Positions 20,411 to 34,690 are shown, counted from the stretch's first letter. The stretch is DNA of 64,000 nt from Flectonema sp. DT1601 (GCA_964019425.1 OZ025787.1:992001-1056000); one strand, 5' to 3'. Notes: a model not told the origin generated them from the sequence alone. A program made the numbers and translations.

Positions 20411-22044
20411 AAAAAACAGAAAATGATGGGGAAGGAGGAGAGTTGAGAGTAATAAATAAAATATCTTTGAATTAACCACATGCGCACCACGAAAATAAGA
20501 AAACCGAAACAGGACCGAACCGGGTACACCCCTAATTGCCCCAAGCATTAATGTTGCAAGGGTTACCCTAAAAGAAGTACCTCAAAAATTGGACACGAAT
20601 AATTATACCAGTCCAGTAAGAATACGAATTTATTATAAGATAGTGCACTAAATCAAAATATTAAAAAGAAAAGTTATAAAAAAAACACCTTGTGCTGCTG
20701 TCTCATAAAACACTGTGGCCTTAATCTTATTTCCTAGGCCTTCAGTAAGTTCTGGGGATTACTTCTTTTCAGCTTTTTGATAAATCAGATTTATCAATAT
20801 CTATTTCAAAGCACAGCAAGAAATAAAACAAAAAAAAAGTTCAGATGAGACGGTCAGTTTAAGGTCTGCACTAACTAACTAAACTGAAGAATAGCAAACA
20901 TAAGGAAAACAACGAAGAGGAGAACAATGCCGCCTGAGTATTTTAAAAAATATTTAAAAAAAAAAATAATAGCAATCTTGTTCAATCACACAATCCGTAC
21001 CTTCCGAGCAATCTCGCCAACTCCATAGGATTATAACGCGCTCTACAGGACAGACAAAATGACGAAAAGTGTTCTACTTGAATTATAAAAAGAATTTTAT
21101 TTTTAATGGGTATCTTTTTTTTTTTTTTTTTTGGCTTATTTTTTTGTAATTAATTAACCACCACAGGACAAGACACAAGCCATTTTTAAACCCGAATGTC
21201 TTATAATAATCAATTGCGGAGAAACAAAAAACAAAGAGAAAAAGAAAAATCATTCATCGCTGCCAAAAGGAATACAATGACTATGTCATAGATGGGAATG
21301 AGAAATGTTTTTTTTTTTTTTTTAAATTCTTGTTTTTTTTTTTTGTTGTCTGCAGGATATTTTCACTTACCTCCGTGGTACAGTGATAAAGGCTATTGTT
21401 TAGTGCGAGCTAAATAACAATCGCAAAAATACAAAAGCACATTGCAACTGAAAATGCTATGCAGCTTTTCAAGATACACAAAACAAACGACTCTCACGTA
21501 TCAGATGAGCAAATGATACTTTTAATGAGGCCATTCATAAATCATTAACACAACAGTTATGACACATCCAGTGCTTCGAGACTACTCTCGGAACTTATTG
21601 AAAAAAAAAAGAGAAAAAAAAAGAAGAAAGAAAAACTATGCACAAATTATGTTAGGGTCTGAGACAAGATGCTAATGACCTTCCATGTTACACTACGGAA
21701 GGGTTAACAACTCAACTGATGAGACAACAACGATCATATTATACAAGCTAACTCCTTTAGCTTTGTTTACACAAGCAATTAAGTGTTTCTTTTTTTTTGT
21801 TTTTTTTCCCCTTTGTACTTGGTATCGTTTGCTTTTGCGCGATACAAGCTCACTCAAATCGTGTGGTAAATTTTACTTTGCTTCGCATATTTGGGGAAGA
21901 AAATCAGAGATATAGAATTGAGGTTTTTTTTTTTTTTTTTTTTTTTCTTTTTTGCTTGCAACGAGCATGTTGTTGCCTCAGGCCAAAGTTAATACGAGAC
22001 TATAAATAATAATGCATCCAGAGACCTTCTACAAAAAGAAACCA

Positions 22045-22164
22045 TTTAGATCAGCTTTATATTTCGTTGAACGCAGACAGAATCCTGTCGCACGGGGAAA
22101 TAAATCATGACCATAAGAAATAACAGCCTTCAATCTGAATAGTCTCTTCTCCGACTACGCCGGT
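22045..22164 (+). repeat. Dispersed repeat family 1, copy 1
   Basis: About 120 bp alignable with 26501-26630. Shared blocks include CGCAGACAG, GGAAATA and AATCTGAATAGT.TCTTCTCCGACT. It ends in an imperfect hairpin CCGAC..CCGG followed by an A-rich stretch. An A-tail after a conserved 3' end suggests a short retroposon; a small RNA gene is the alternative. Confidence 0.5.
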
Positions 22165-22732
22165 ACAAAAAAGAAATATTTTGACTTGAATTGCACCACT
22201 GCAAAGTGCAATATTTTCTTCTGATTAACCAGACAGCAGGGTTAGAAGGAATTAAAATAAAAAAAATAAATAAATAAAAAAAAATTTAAAAATAACGCAA
22301 ATTGGAAGAAAGGCTGAAACAGCCCTACAATTGAGAATAACGAAGTGACAACAATCGGCAAAATTTAGAATACGGAGGGGTTTTTTTTTTTTTTTTTGTG
22401 TCTAAGGATCTGAGAAAACTAAGTACTATTTTAATTTGTAACATGAGAATAAAATAAAGGAGGCGTACCGCAAAAACGAGCAACCTGATTCAATTTCTTA
22501 TTCCCTGTTTTTTTTTTTTTTTGGCACATTTAAGAAATATTTTATCGCGCTGAGTCGAAGCCAGTACTCAAGTTCTTAACGAACGAAGTTTCGTGAAGCA
22601 GCTCACTTGAAAACCAGAGGAAACTCCTGGGGTATTCTCTCGTATGTACAAAAGATGTTTTTCTGAAATTACAAGCAAAGTGTTACTGAGACGAGCTAAC
22701 TTAACTGCGCGCGGTGCATTTTTTTGTTTATT

Positions 22733-22765
<33 letters not shown>

Positions 22766-24080
22766 CTACATAGATCCAAGTTCAGTGAAAACTTTTTCAA
22801 AAGTTCACTCATTTGAGAAGAGAAAAAAACACAACTCCTTCTGCTGACGTGCAACCCTCGACGTGGATTGAAATGGGTAAAAACGGAGGTTGTGTACATT
22901 GGCCGACTACAGTAAAACGAGAATTGTGTGGAACAAGGAACAAAAAAAAGGAAGGCATTACTTTCCAGCAGATCGCAATGAAGAAACTAAAGAGTACAAC
23001 GAAAGTTGCGACTCAAAGTTGAATTCGCACTTCAAGCACCCCGCAGCATGCTGTGATTAATATCAATTTTTTTTTTTTTTTTTAAATGTCTAACTCGACT
23101 TGCCACATCACTTAGGCATTTGTTCCTCACACAAGAGGAGAACTTTCAGAACTTTCTTTTTTTTTCCACTTCGAGAAGTATTCTCTCACTTCACGAAATT
23201 CCTTCAGAGGTCAGAAGCGAATTTTCCCACACCAAGAGACAAACGTACATGTGACCTCGAACCTCTGGGGGGTTGATTTACTTGACCATTTCTTTTTTTT
23301 TTTGTTCTTTTTTTTTTTTTTTTTCTTTCTGATATCCGAGCTTCAGTTTTTCTACTTTTTTATTTTGATTGTTTATTTTTTACGTTTTTTTTTCTTTTTT
23401 TTTCTTCTTCTTTTTTTTCCCTCCTCTTATCTTTTATTTCAAAAAAAAAAAAAAGAGAAAAAAAAAAGGGAAAAAGGGGCAAATTGATGCTTTTTCTTGA
23501 GGTCTTATACGAAAAGGTTAAATTGATACACAAAAACAAGGAGTATAAAACTGTGAGTGTTTGCTCCTCAGACGTAGTTAGTAAAATATGCATTAAAAAT
23601 AACAAGCCATAAGTGTATTTTTCTTTGTCGGTTCCCTTCTTCATTGGTTACTTTATACGCAACTTAAAGAGTGCCACAGACAAATCGGTACAGGTTTGTG
23701 GGTACGACTCACACCTATCTAAAAAGAAAAAGATAGGCGGACCTAATGGCTATGACCATCACGTTGACCAAAAGAATGAAAGACGGAAAGGGGTCTAAGA
23801 AAAAAATGCGTGTTCTTCGCGTAGCATTATGATTTCTTTTTTTTTTTTAATATTATTATTGTACATTTTTTTTCTCTGAAGAACGCCACAGATATTCTTG
23901 ATAGAAGAAAAAAGGCTATCAAGCAGCCTTTAAAAAAAACAATAGGTTAATATTTATTATTTTATTAAAAAATAAAGATCCAAGTTAGTCTTCCCACAAC
24001 AGGGATAATGTCGCAGGTGTTGTACGGAATAAGTACTGCATTGTTGAGCGACAACTTATTGTTATACTCTCGCAAAGTTT

Positions 24081-24111
<31 letters not shown>

Positions 24112-25040
24112 AGAACCTTCAACCTCATAAAAAGGGACAAAATCACTAATGATTTCGATGCAGCTTATTCTTTAGGTTTAAATGATCATGCGACATAAAA
24201 TCCTAACCACGCAAGTTTTTCTTTTTTTTTTTGTTTCACGTATCTCATTGCCATAAAGTGTGAACAACCTTTTCCTGCAGTACAGAAAGGGAGATTCAAT
24301 TACTTTAGTATGTCAGTACCAATGCAGCTGCGTTTAGAATGGTTTAACGCGCTATTTGTTAAAAAAAAAAAACAAATTCATAACAAGAACGTAACACAAT
24401 ATATGGAAGAAAGAAAAAAAAAAATGGACGAAGAAGAAAACAGTTTATTCCTATGAATAATGAATTATAAATTTTAATTATTTATTTTATTTTATTATTC
24501 CATTTTTTTTTTTTTTTTTTTTCAATTTTTCATTCATATACTCGTTTGCTACATATTTTGATTGCGAATGTAATCACCTTACCAAGATTAGTTTGATACA
24601 AGCTTAATAAGAAGTTACAAAAGAAGGGTAGCTTACGACAACAAAAAACAAAAAAAAAACAAAGCGGTATCTTCTCCTCTATAAACCATCACTTTGTCGC
24701 AAATGCTAACTCGTTATCATCTACACGGGGGGTTACTAGCTTCGCAGGTCTTCTGTAAACATGAGAACGCATGAGGGATCGTAACTTATTCTCGACAAGA
24801 CGAGGGCTGCTAAAATAATTTAATATGTGTGGGATAAACAGCGATATGCCCTTTTACAGAGCGACCACAGATGTGTATTGAATACCTAAATCCGTTGTCG
24901 CTTTCCTGGTCATTTGGAGAATATTAAAGGTATTAATTCCCAACAGTTCAACACATAAAAAAACTAAATAAATAAAATGACTAAAAATGTTTACGTAATC
25001 CACCCGTGGCTGGAAGCAAGGAGTGAATTAGTAAAAAAGA

Positions 25041-25073
25041 AATGAATGAATGAATGAATGAATGAATGAATGA
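25041..25073. repeat. (GAAT)n microsatellite
   Basis: Eight or so perfect GAAT units. Confidence 0.9.
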
Positions 25074-26500
25074 AGGGCAAAAAACAATGATACTTATAAT
25101 GAAGGAAAAAATGTTTTTTTTTTTTTTTGTTTTTTTTTTGATTGAACCCCGACAATAGGATAGTTTTAATTCTGTAAAAGATCGCAGAATATGACAATTA
25201 TGTCGGATGGGATGGGAATGTGATGACGACCATTTTCTTTCAATCAGAAAGAAGTGCCCGAATTCACAAAAGGGAATGATGACTAAATCCAATAATAAGG
25301 AACACACACAACACTGTGGTTATTTTCTTTTTTGAAATTACATCACACGGACGAGTGCCACGTACTTACGCCGCTTAGTAATTATTCCAGCTCTTCCTTA
25401 AACTTTATACCCTGCTGGATATGAAAAAGAAAGTGAACAGTCGGTACATTGGTACAGACCTACTGAAATTCTAACACCGTTGTATTGCTTGTTGAGGTGA
25501 TGCCTGCCAATTTAGATGGCAAGACAAGGAAATAAAGGAACTACACTCCCGGGAGAGAAAGAAAAAAAAGAAATGGTGTTTTTAAAAAACAAAAACAAAA
25601 AACGGACAAAACAAAAGATTTAGCTAACGATTAGACATCAGTCTCTCTCTTTTTTTTTTTTTTTTTTTTTCTTTTTCCCCCCCCTCTTCTCGTGCGTGTT
25701 GACTAGAAGAAGAAAAAAAAGGGGGAAAAGCAAAATCTGCAAAGCAGTATATTGTTCATAAGATAAGCTTTATTGAGCGACAATAACATTTTGAATAACT
25801 ACAACTAAAATAATGCACATCTAAACAGTAACTAAAAATATTATCATTTTTCTAAGTTATGTGTTATTGTCCCAAGACAGCTTACAAAGAAAAAAGAACA
25901 TATGCAATAATAACAAAGCAATATTTCAAAAAAATAATAAATAAATAAATAAATTGTTTTTTTCCTAAACGAAAACAAGTTAGCACAAAACATTTTCTAA
26001 AGTCCTAAACACAAAAAACAAGTGAATGTCACACCCTCAATAAGCAGGGATTAACAAACAAGAACAGCTCGTGCTACTTTTGCAAAGGTTTTAATAGAAA
26101 AAACCAATTTTGAAAATCCGTACTAACTAACAATCAATCAAATAGTTCTTTTACGTGCTGTGAGGAGTTATAAAATGAGCCGACAGTGTAAAGTTTTTTT
26201 TTTTTTTTTAAAATGGACCTCATTATCTCACTAGATAGTATAAAATCAAGTGGCTCAGAAAAAAAAAAGGGGGTAATTGGCTGACTCTTGTTTTCTGCCA
26301 ATACAATATTTCTTTTTTTCTGTCAATGCCACAGTTGGAAGGGGTAAAAAAATAAAAAGAGTAAATGTAAAAAAGAATACACTCCCGTGCAAATATAGAG
26401 CGTGCAATCTTTTTTGTCAAGAATGTTGTCACACATTCTGAGTACAAGAATCAGTAGGCTACAAAACCTCTTCAACATATAAAAAATAAAATAAAAACCA

Positions 26501-26646
26501 ATTCAGGTAAGCCTTATATATATTTTGTTGATCGCAGACAGTATTACTGGCGCACAAGGAAATAGATAACACAACACAATAAATAGACGGCTCTTAATCT
26601 GAATAGTTTCTTCTCCGACTTCGTCGGAGCAAAAAAAAAAAAAAAA
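26501..26646 (+). repeat. Dispersed repeat family 1, copy 2
   Basis: It is related to 22045-22164. It ends in a perfect 7-bp hairpin CTCCGAC-TTC-GTCGGAG (26613-26629) immediately followed by about 17 A residues, like the tail of a SINE-type retroposon. Confidence 0.5.
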
Positions 26647-28156
26647 GGCCGGAGGGGGGCTGAAATAATATAAGTAAGGAAAGTAAATGTCAGTAGTAGT
26701 ACCTATTAAGGAATTAAATCAAAAAAAGAGGAAAAAAAAGCGAAGAGTACACCTTTTTTACTTCTCTTTCCGTTTTTTGCTCTTTGCAGACCCACACTAT
26801 TTGCATTATCATCCCAATGCACTCCAGAGAACACTCAGAAGATGCATTGGATCATCACGTTTCTTAGATAAATGCAGAAAAAGAGGGAGGGGGGAAAATT
26901 ATAAATAGAAATACCTTCTCCTTTTTAAGCAAATTTCGAGAAGTAAACGAAGAAAAGAAAGAAACGATACAGAAGCAAGAAAAGACTCTGCCTTAAATTC
27001 TCAAGGGTCAGGGCTTTTAACTAGGGCTTTGTACAGACGTGTGAACCAGAAAGGGTCATTCCAAAAAGAAGTTAACGACCAGTTTTTTTTTTTTTTTTTT
27101 GATTGCAAAGTGACACACAATACAGTAACCCCCGATGCATCTCAGCAGTCATTCCGTGAAAGGGGAGGGTAATATAAAATTGTTGATTGTTGTACAATGT
27201 AGAAAAAGGAATCGACACCTTCATTAAATAATTCCGACACTCATTTAAACAGATTCCTAAGAGAATGATATCACAATAATGGTTGCGAATGAGAGTGCTT
27301 TTTTTAGAATCAAAGATTCCGTACTCGACTAGCCTGTTTCTGTACAACAGTAGACGGTTTTGTGATAAATGATTCAACCCCAACGTACCCGCTGACGGAT
27401 ATCAAAAAACACAGTACCCCAAGATTGCCCTTTTTCAGAAAGCAAAGGAAAGCTTGCTTCTGCAGAGCCTTATAGATAGGTAGTGGATATTATTATTGCA
27501 TTCCGCGAAAGTAAACAGTTTTAGTTTAGAAACATGTTTCCTATGAAACCTCGGCAGGCAAATTTAGATTTCGATTTTTTTTTTTTTTTTCATCTGTTTG
27601 CACATCTCAGAGACCGACGTTATTACAGACCCAAGACTAAAAAACTGTGTGCAAAGTCAATCACGTTTCTTAGAACGGATCGCCTGTACAATATCATTGA
27701 GAGGCGTGATCAATGCGTTTTGTCAGTTTTTTTTCCTCTCATTATTTATTTTTTTTGGATTTATAAAAATAGAATAAAAAAGAATGTTTAAACCTTACTA
27801 AATTCATGATTTAGTGCACGTCGTGAATCATAACACGAACGACACCATTCGTATAATTATTATTAATGGTTATCAGTCAAAAGAAGGGGAGAGGGTGGGA
27901 AAATTCAATCGAATGCAAAAGTTCGTAGGACAACAAACAAATAATAATGGTTGGTTTCGGGCTAAGATTCAACTATCTTTCTTCGGACCATTCCCTTACC
28001 CAGCCCTCTTCAGCGAAGAAAGTAAGGGGGACACTGCGGTATATTTGTATAGTTATATAACTTCTTTGTTTTTTTTTTTTTCCTCCCCGAAGAAGCAAAA
28101 AAAAAGGAACACACAGAAAGAAAAAAAAACATGACAAAAAAAATGAGGTAAATTTG

Positions 28157-28201
28157 CACCTTTCGTAGAAAAAAAGAACGAAAGGTGAAGAGATTTTTAA
28201 G

Positions 28202-28230
<29 letters not shown>
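28157..28230 (+). other. Perfect 10-bp hairpin followed by long T-run
   Basis: CACCTTTCGT (28157-28166) pairs with ACGAAAGGTG (28178-28187) around an A-rich 11-base loop. A run of about 27 T starts 17 bases later. This could end a polymerase III transcript on the plus strand. No upstream RNA gene was recognised. Confidence 0.35.
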
Positions 28231-28234
<4 letters not shown>

Positions 28235-31200
28235 TTCGAAAATAAGAATAACGGAGAAAAAAAAGAGAATTATGTCTGACAGATCTTCTAAGACAATACC
28301 TATTCAGCGGATTGATTGTCTGTGTACAATTAGAATCAAGCCTATAATGAAAGGTGCTAACGTTATAAAAACGAAATAATAATAAAAGCATTCACTTGGA
28401 AAAATCGGTTCACGGCAGGAACATCCGCCTCTTTAAATTTTGATTTCAGAAAAATGGGTGGTTTTTTTTACTTGCTGCCTTATTAATATTCCGCTGACCG
28501 CCTACGACCTATTGATTTATCATTACAGGAAAAAATAAATAAATTTTACGTGTTTCTCTATTGTTTTGACAGACACACAAAGCAAAAAACTAAAATAAAA
28601 AAATAAAAATTAGGAGTGGCTTTTGGAAGGGGGTAGGTCGGTGACGAATATATGTCACACGATCTGCATAATTAATTCGGTTAAAAAATACTTGTATTGC
28701 ACTGTAACTTAATGATATTTGCTACAACAAAAGAGTTAGGGATCAGGGTTCCTTCTTAGTATATAAGAGTAATTTGGAATGAATTCAAGAAGTGTAAAGG
28801 CGACTACTGTTCCGAAGTACAACCGAATGCAAGAGGTATTGCATGGTACTTGATTAGAACATTTTAAGGGGGGGGGTTGATTGATAAAAACGACATAGCA
28901 TTCTTTCTTTCTTTCTTTTTTAAAGTTATAAATACCTAGCTAGCGGTTCTTACCCAGCAAAAAATAAAATAAAATAAAATAAAAAAACTTTTTTTTTTTT
29001 CTAAGATAAAATCGATATTCTCCTTTTAAACAGAAAATGGTGACAAGTATTTTGGTTTGGAGTTGGGACTTAGATTTTTTTTTTTTTTTCTCTAGTCTTT
29101 TTCAAGTTACAGTTCTTCTATGAATGTAGTACAAGCACAGTATGTGATAAGCACCTGTTGTCTGGAAAAAAAATCTGAAATGCAATTCAGGTACTCCAGA
29201 CTAGAAAAAGCTCTCACAGGTTGATATAGAATTCCGTGGCAAACGTCGCAAATGCGATTGCCCACCGAATAAGATCTTTACGAAGCTGCTGTAATGATAA
29301 CCAGAAATCTGTGGAAAGAAACGAAACTGTTGATGGCATAAATAATTATTGTATCGAAGCATCTTATGATACAGTGACTAAAGGTTGTGTTAGAAGGTAA
29401 AACACTCTGCAAAATGTTGTAAAAGATTCCACATTATAATCAATGTTTCTAACTGAAAAGGGGTAGTCTGACAATGTAAAAAGAATAACTGAAAATAATA
29501 AAAAAGAAAAAAAATATATAATAAAAATCTAAAATCCAACATCATGATTAAAATCCTTGCTAGAAATTAGGAACCAACAAGAAGTTTTTCCTTGGTTTGT
29601 TAAAAGAAGGTAGTCTGGGATAATTTTTTCATGGAAATGACGAAAAAACACAAAATAATAAAAAATATCCGAACTGCGTAAGGGTAAATCACAATCATTC
29701 AATGACATGAAAACTATCCTTAGAGGGAGAGTCATAGTGCGGACAAATAAGTTGAAAACTGTCACTTCTTATCCCAGATTGGTAAACTAACCTATATTCG
29801 AAGTTTTTTTCCATAAAACCGTCAAAATAATTTTGAATTTAAAAAAAAATTAAAAAAATTAAAAAAAAAACCAAAAGCTTTGTTTACAAAGGAAAAAACC
29901 TGCACTGGCATTGTTCTCTTTTTTTTTTTGTTCTAAATCCACAACGGATTATTATTTTTATCTGGATTGCAATATTTTAGTTATTCTTGATAAGCTGAGA
30001 GAGTTTGCATGTTGACTAAGCCGGTACTCTCCTCTTAGAAAAATTGCATAATATTCTTCTCATATTTGTCGAGAGATACACAACAAGACTAAAACAAAAA
30101 GTAACAGGAAGAACCTTATATTTAAATTAAATTTATACTATTATTGTTTTCTATAAGTACAATAGAGCTCCAGAAGTAATTTTTTTTTTTTTTTTTTGTG
30201 TTTAGATAAAAAGAATTTTAAAAAAAAGAACAGGTACAAATAAAGAGGCAACTTAACCAATAGTGTTGACTGATACCGACAATAGATGTAAAATATTACA
30301 CCCTGTATAAGGTAATCGCATTCAGGTCGCCTCTGTGATACGACACCTTACGCTACCGTGGTATTTAATCTCGCAAAAACATGTACCGATTAAAGAAAAG
30401 TTAGATAAGGGTTCCCATGAGAAAAGAATTATTCTGAATAATCAGGTTATCACCTTCATGTAAAATAGTAGTAGTTTAGCAAAAATTAGATATGACTGTG
30501 GTAGTTGGAAAGATTACTTTCACCCGTAGCGAAAAAGTCCAACACACAGAAGAAAGAAAGAAAAAAGGCGCTTTAGTCGCTCACTGTCACCTGCGAAGTA
30601 CAATATTACAACGAATATAGATGGGACTACCCAACGCGTACAAAAGCCCTTCAAGACAATTAATCTAATACATTCCGAAAGTTTGGTACTAAGCTGCAGC
30701 TCGCATGTTAGTAATCATGTCCACGTTTTCTTTTTTTTTAAAAAGAAAATAAAAGATTCGCAAGCACAGAAATAACTACATGTAGGAAATAACTTCACTG
30801 AAATAAACGATGAGTAGGTAAATCCCGATGTCTTTTTTCCATTCCAAATTGGAGCTTAAACAAAGCAGTAAGACAAAACAGAATAAACTCGATCTAAGAA
30901 TGGCAGGGCAACTGTCCACCCTCCACCTATTAAGTCAGAAGTTATTGATACTGTGAAAAAAGGTATTCGCAGTTCACGTACATGTAGTTTGTTTTTTTTT
31001 TTAACAAATAAAAAATTAAATAAAAATGAACAAAAGAAACAAAACAAGGACATATCAAAAATACGAGAGTAGAAAGAATAAGAAAATGGATTCTTTTACC
31101 AGAGGTTGGAACAAGAACAACTATAAGCAGATAATTATATGCCAATGAAATCTTGCGGTCATAAAAAATTCTGGGAGAAGCAAGAAAAATTACTTCAAGA

Positions 31201-34200
31201 TAGTACGTGTGGCAGGAAAACAACTATAGGACTGTACGTCATCTGCAGGCAGACACACTGCAGATTGGGAGAGCGAGTCCGGAGGGAAAGCCAACGTTAA
31301 ATGTGAAGAAATCCAAAAATCTCTGTTGCTAAAGATGTGCGTTCTTACAGCAGGTGTTAGAGAACGCGTAAGGAAACGAGTCGTACAGAATAAAAATAAA
31401 TAAATGAATAATAAAACTACGTTTCAATGTGAACCTGTATTGGTATAATTTGATACAAAGAATAACTAATAAAACAAAAGAAAATCAAAAAAAAGGGGGA
31501 AAAAGTGGATTTACACAACAAAGATACCAGAAAGTTGATTTCTTTAATATTTTTTTTTTTCAAAACTTTCATTATTATTCTTTTTCCCCCACCGATTGCC
31601 AACTTGATTAAAAAAAAAAAAAAAAAAAAGAAAAAGAAAAAAAAATACACAAAGTGATTCAACAAACTCAGATAACAAACGCAACCTGTAAACGCAGTAC
31701 AAGCAAGCTACAACGTACGCGTGTGTGTCCACAGCTACTTCTTTTATCATAGAGAAAGGATCGATCATTCTTATTTTAAAAGGTTATAGATACCACTCTT
31801 TATTATTACTCAACCCGATTGGTAGCATTATTTTTTAATAAGAGACCTGCACATATATGAGAAACACAACAGTTTAATGTGCTCAATAAGTGGGAAAGCT
31901 GCGCCTCTTGTTTTTTGAAGAATGACTACCCCGATGTCACTATTTATTTCGCAAGGGAAAAATACATTTTGATTTAAAAAAATATTTAAGTGTTTTTTGT
32001 CTTCATCGTTTAAAAGGGAATCATAACAGAGTGTTCGATAATTGGAATCATTTTTTTTTTTTTTTTCGCAAAAGAGAACAAAAAAAAAAAAAAAAAAAAA
32101 GGAAAAAGGAAAAAGGAAAAAGGAAAGGAAAGTAGCTATAATTTAAGCGTAATTACCACGTTGAAACTACAGAACCCAATTGCCATGCGTTGCCGAAGTT
32201 GCCTTTGCAACTCGGATACAAAGGTAAATTTTTTACCCAAATTTCTACACCATGTCAGCGAAAAATAATAATTGGAAACGCCTCCCTGGATATAAATAAA
32301 GCTCTCTCTCACAGCTCTAACCAAGACGGTAACAAGAACACACGAGATTCTTGGACAAAGAGGCGCATTATTTTTTTTATTGCAATACTGGCGAACGCAC
32401 CCACTAGATTTACTTCTAGCCAGTTTTTTTTTTTTTTTTTTTTAAATTCCGAAGAGAGATAAATAGTAACAGAAAAAAGAAAAATAGGGGGGTGAAAAAT
32501 AGCAAAAGCTGACGAATAATAACGTCACAACTAAGATTAAATTTTTAAAACCTATCAAAGGGGGAATTATATATGAGTAGGGAGGGGTTAATATAAAAAA
32601 TAAAAATGATCAAAAAAAACACATCGTCAAGAATGCAGCACAAGCCTCGATCAGATCGCTTTGTTACTAACCCCAGACAGAGCCTAAGTTCGCAGCAAAA
32701 TACAGAAAGAGCCTATGTTCAAACCCTCATGACAAGAAGGGAAAGAGGAAGACAAAAAGTAAGTCACATAAAAGAAATAACAGTGTAAGAAGGGGTCAAA
32801 ATAAATAATAAGAACTTATCCGTGGAAAAAGAAGTTAAGTTCTTTGGACAGAAAAGATACCCCTCCGCCATAATAATTATAAAAAGCTATTTTTTTTTAT
32901 TTTTTTTATTTTTTAGCAATTGATAACGTGTAGCTACAAGGATTTTAAAAAAAAAAAAAAAAAAATACTATTCTGAATATAAATAATGATTAATGTACAC
33001 AAGAAATACAATACTAAATAATTGACGGGATCGGCACAACGACACCTGTCCACTCTGTTTGTGATTTAAGTAAAAAAAATAACAGAAGACCAACCGGTCG
33101 CAGCTGTCCGCCTGTGCCAAAGGGAAACACAAATATTCAAATGTAAACAACCTGACAAATTAAAAAAAAAAAAAAAAAAAAAAAGCGACCCAAGAATTCT
33201 TCTGCAAGACTTTGCTTCATACAGGACGAAATAACTTTCAGACCAATCCACGTAATCACAAAACAGTTGTGATATTTTAAACTAAAATGAAAGCACAAAG
33301 CAGATAAGAAAACAAGAATCGTTAACCATTGACAGGTTAAGTGAGTGATAGTTTGACAATGTAGAAAACAGTAATACTCGAAGATAAGTAAGCAGGTTAA
33401 ACTTTGAAGTATAACGGGGTTAGGGATTTTTGAGAGGACTAAAATTTTTTTAGGTAAAACCTCCTCACGTAATCTTTTTTATTTTCGCTTATACACCACG
33501 GTTACTTACTACTATCAATGCTGCTGCATATACTTTCCTTCAGTTCACCGTCCGTTTTTTTTTTTTTTTTTTAAGAGGAATTTAGGTGGGGAGAAAGAAT
33601 GGGAAAAAAAGAAGGAAAAAGGAAAAAAAAAAAAAGGGGGAAAAAAAACTGGGTTTCAATCAATCACCATTTCACTATCACTAATTTTTATAAGAATCGC
33701 TAGCTAGGTTTTTTATTTAAAAAAAAGAAGTAAGAGCAAACTATTTTTTTTCTACTGATGTGGTTATATTTCTATTTGCAGTTAGTATGTTACTATGTTT
33801 GTTTGTTTGTTTTTTTTTCTTCCATTCTGAAAGTGTTTTTTTTTAATGCTATTTTTGTCGCTATGGGCGGGGTTTTGTGTGTTTTTTTCTCTCATTACCT
33901 TCAATGTGTATAAATTATGTTTGTTTTCCAGCTGAGAGGCTCATTTTTATGTTTCCTCATCGAATGGAAAACAGCGCGCTTTTTATGTGTGAGTGTTGTT
34001 ATTCATTTTTTTCTTTTTTTAAGGAGTTCTTTTCTTTAACTGAAGCTCGGATATCGTTTTTTTTTTTTTTTTTTTTTCTTTCCGTTCGTTTCTCTTTTTT
34101 GTTTTGTTTTTTTTGATTGGTTCTAATTCAAAAAAAAAGAGAAAAGGGGACAAACATATTCCAAGTTGGAATGAGATAAGTAAATGACCAATAAAAGTAG

Positions 34201-34690
34201 TGTATTTCGTGTGAAAAAGTTTTGGTTCTCTTCTTTCAAAAGGGTAATAGAAAAATTACACTACGATTCGAGGACCACCCAGCGAAGTCTCGCGTTGTAT
34301 CCAACAGCAGTGGAACACCTCTCATCACCTCCAGGCGAACAATAAATACTTTTTTTTTTTTTTTTTAAATAAAATGTTGTTTTTTTTTTTTGCTTTTTTA
34401 CACAAAAAAAATTCGTTCATGCATATTATAATATTATTTCTTCTGCTTTTTTTTTTGTTAATTTTTTTTTTTTTTTTTTTTTTTTTCATTGTCAAAAATG
34501 GTTTTGCTCACCCAAATCTAATCACTTATCGTCCCTCGAGCATGTCTTTTCAATACTTCAAAGTAAAGCATAAGCGTCTTTGAAATTTGATCAAAGAACA
34601 AGAATTGCTGCCGCGCTACATTCCCGTATTAGGAACTGGTCAGAACCTGAACCTGTCGTTGTAATAACCGGTTTCGTATTGTTGTTATTA

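Larger units (their letters stand above)
17960..34690. other. Gene-poor, homopolymer-rich tract of about 16.7 kb
   Basis: No frame here exceeds about 176 codons and none has protein-like composition. By eye there are roughly thirty T-runs of 10 or more on the plus strand but only about ten A-runs, a clear asymmetry. It holds two pairs of related dispersed sequences (families 1 and 2), simple repeats such as (GAAT)n at about 25041-25073, and several hairpins. Functional RNAs, decayed transposons, a centromere or a long non-coding transcript are all possible. Confidence 0.6.

Noticed and set aside
20018-20548. Minus-strand 176-codon frame
   Set aside because: Composition is Phe/Leu/Ser-rich from T-runs. 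It crosses structured repeat copy A, and the alignment with copy B fits RNA-like rather than coding conservation.
23251-23487. Phe/Lys-rich frames over homopolymers, and similar ones at 10285, 38423, 43473
   Set aside because: They are translated poly-T or poly-A tracts without any protein-like segment.
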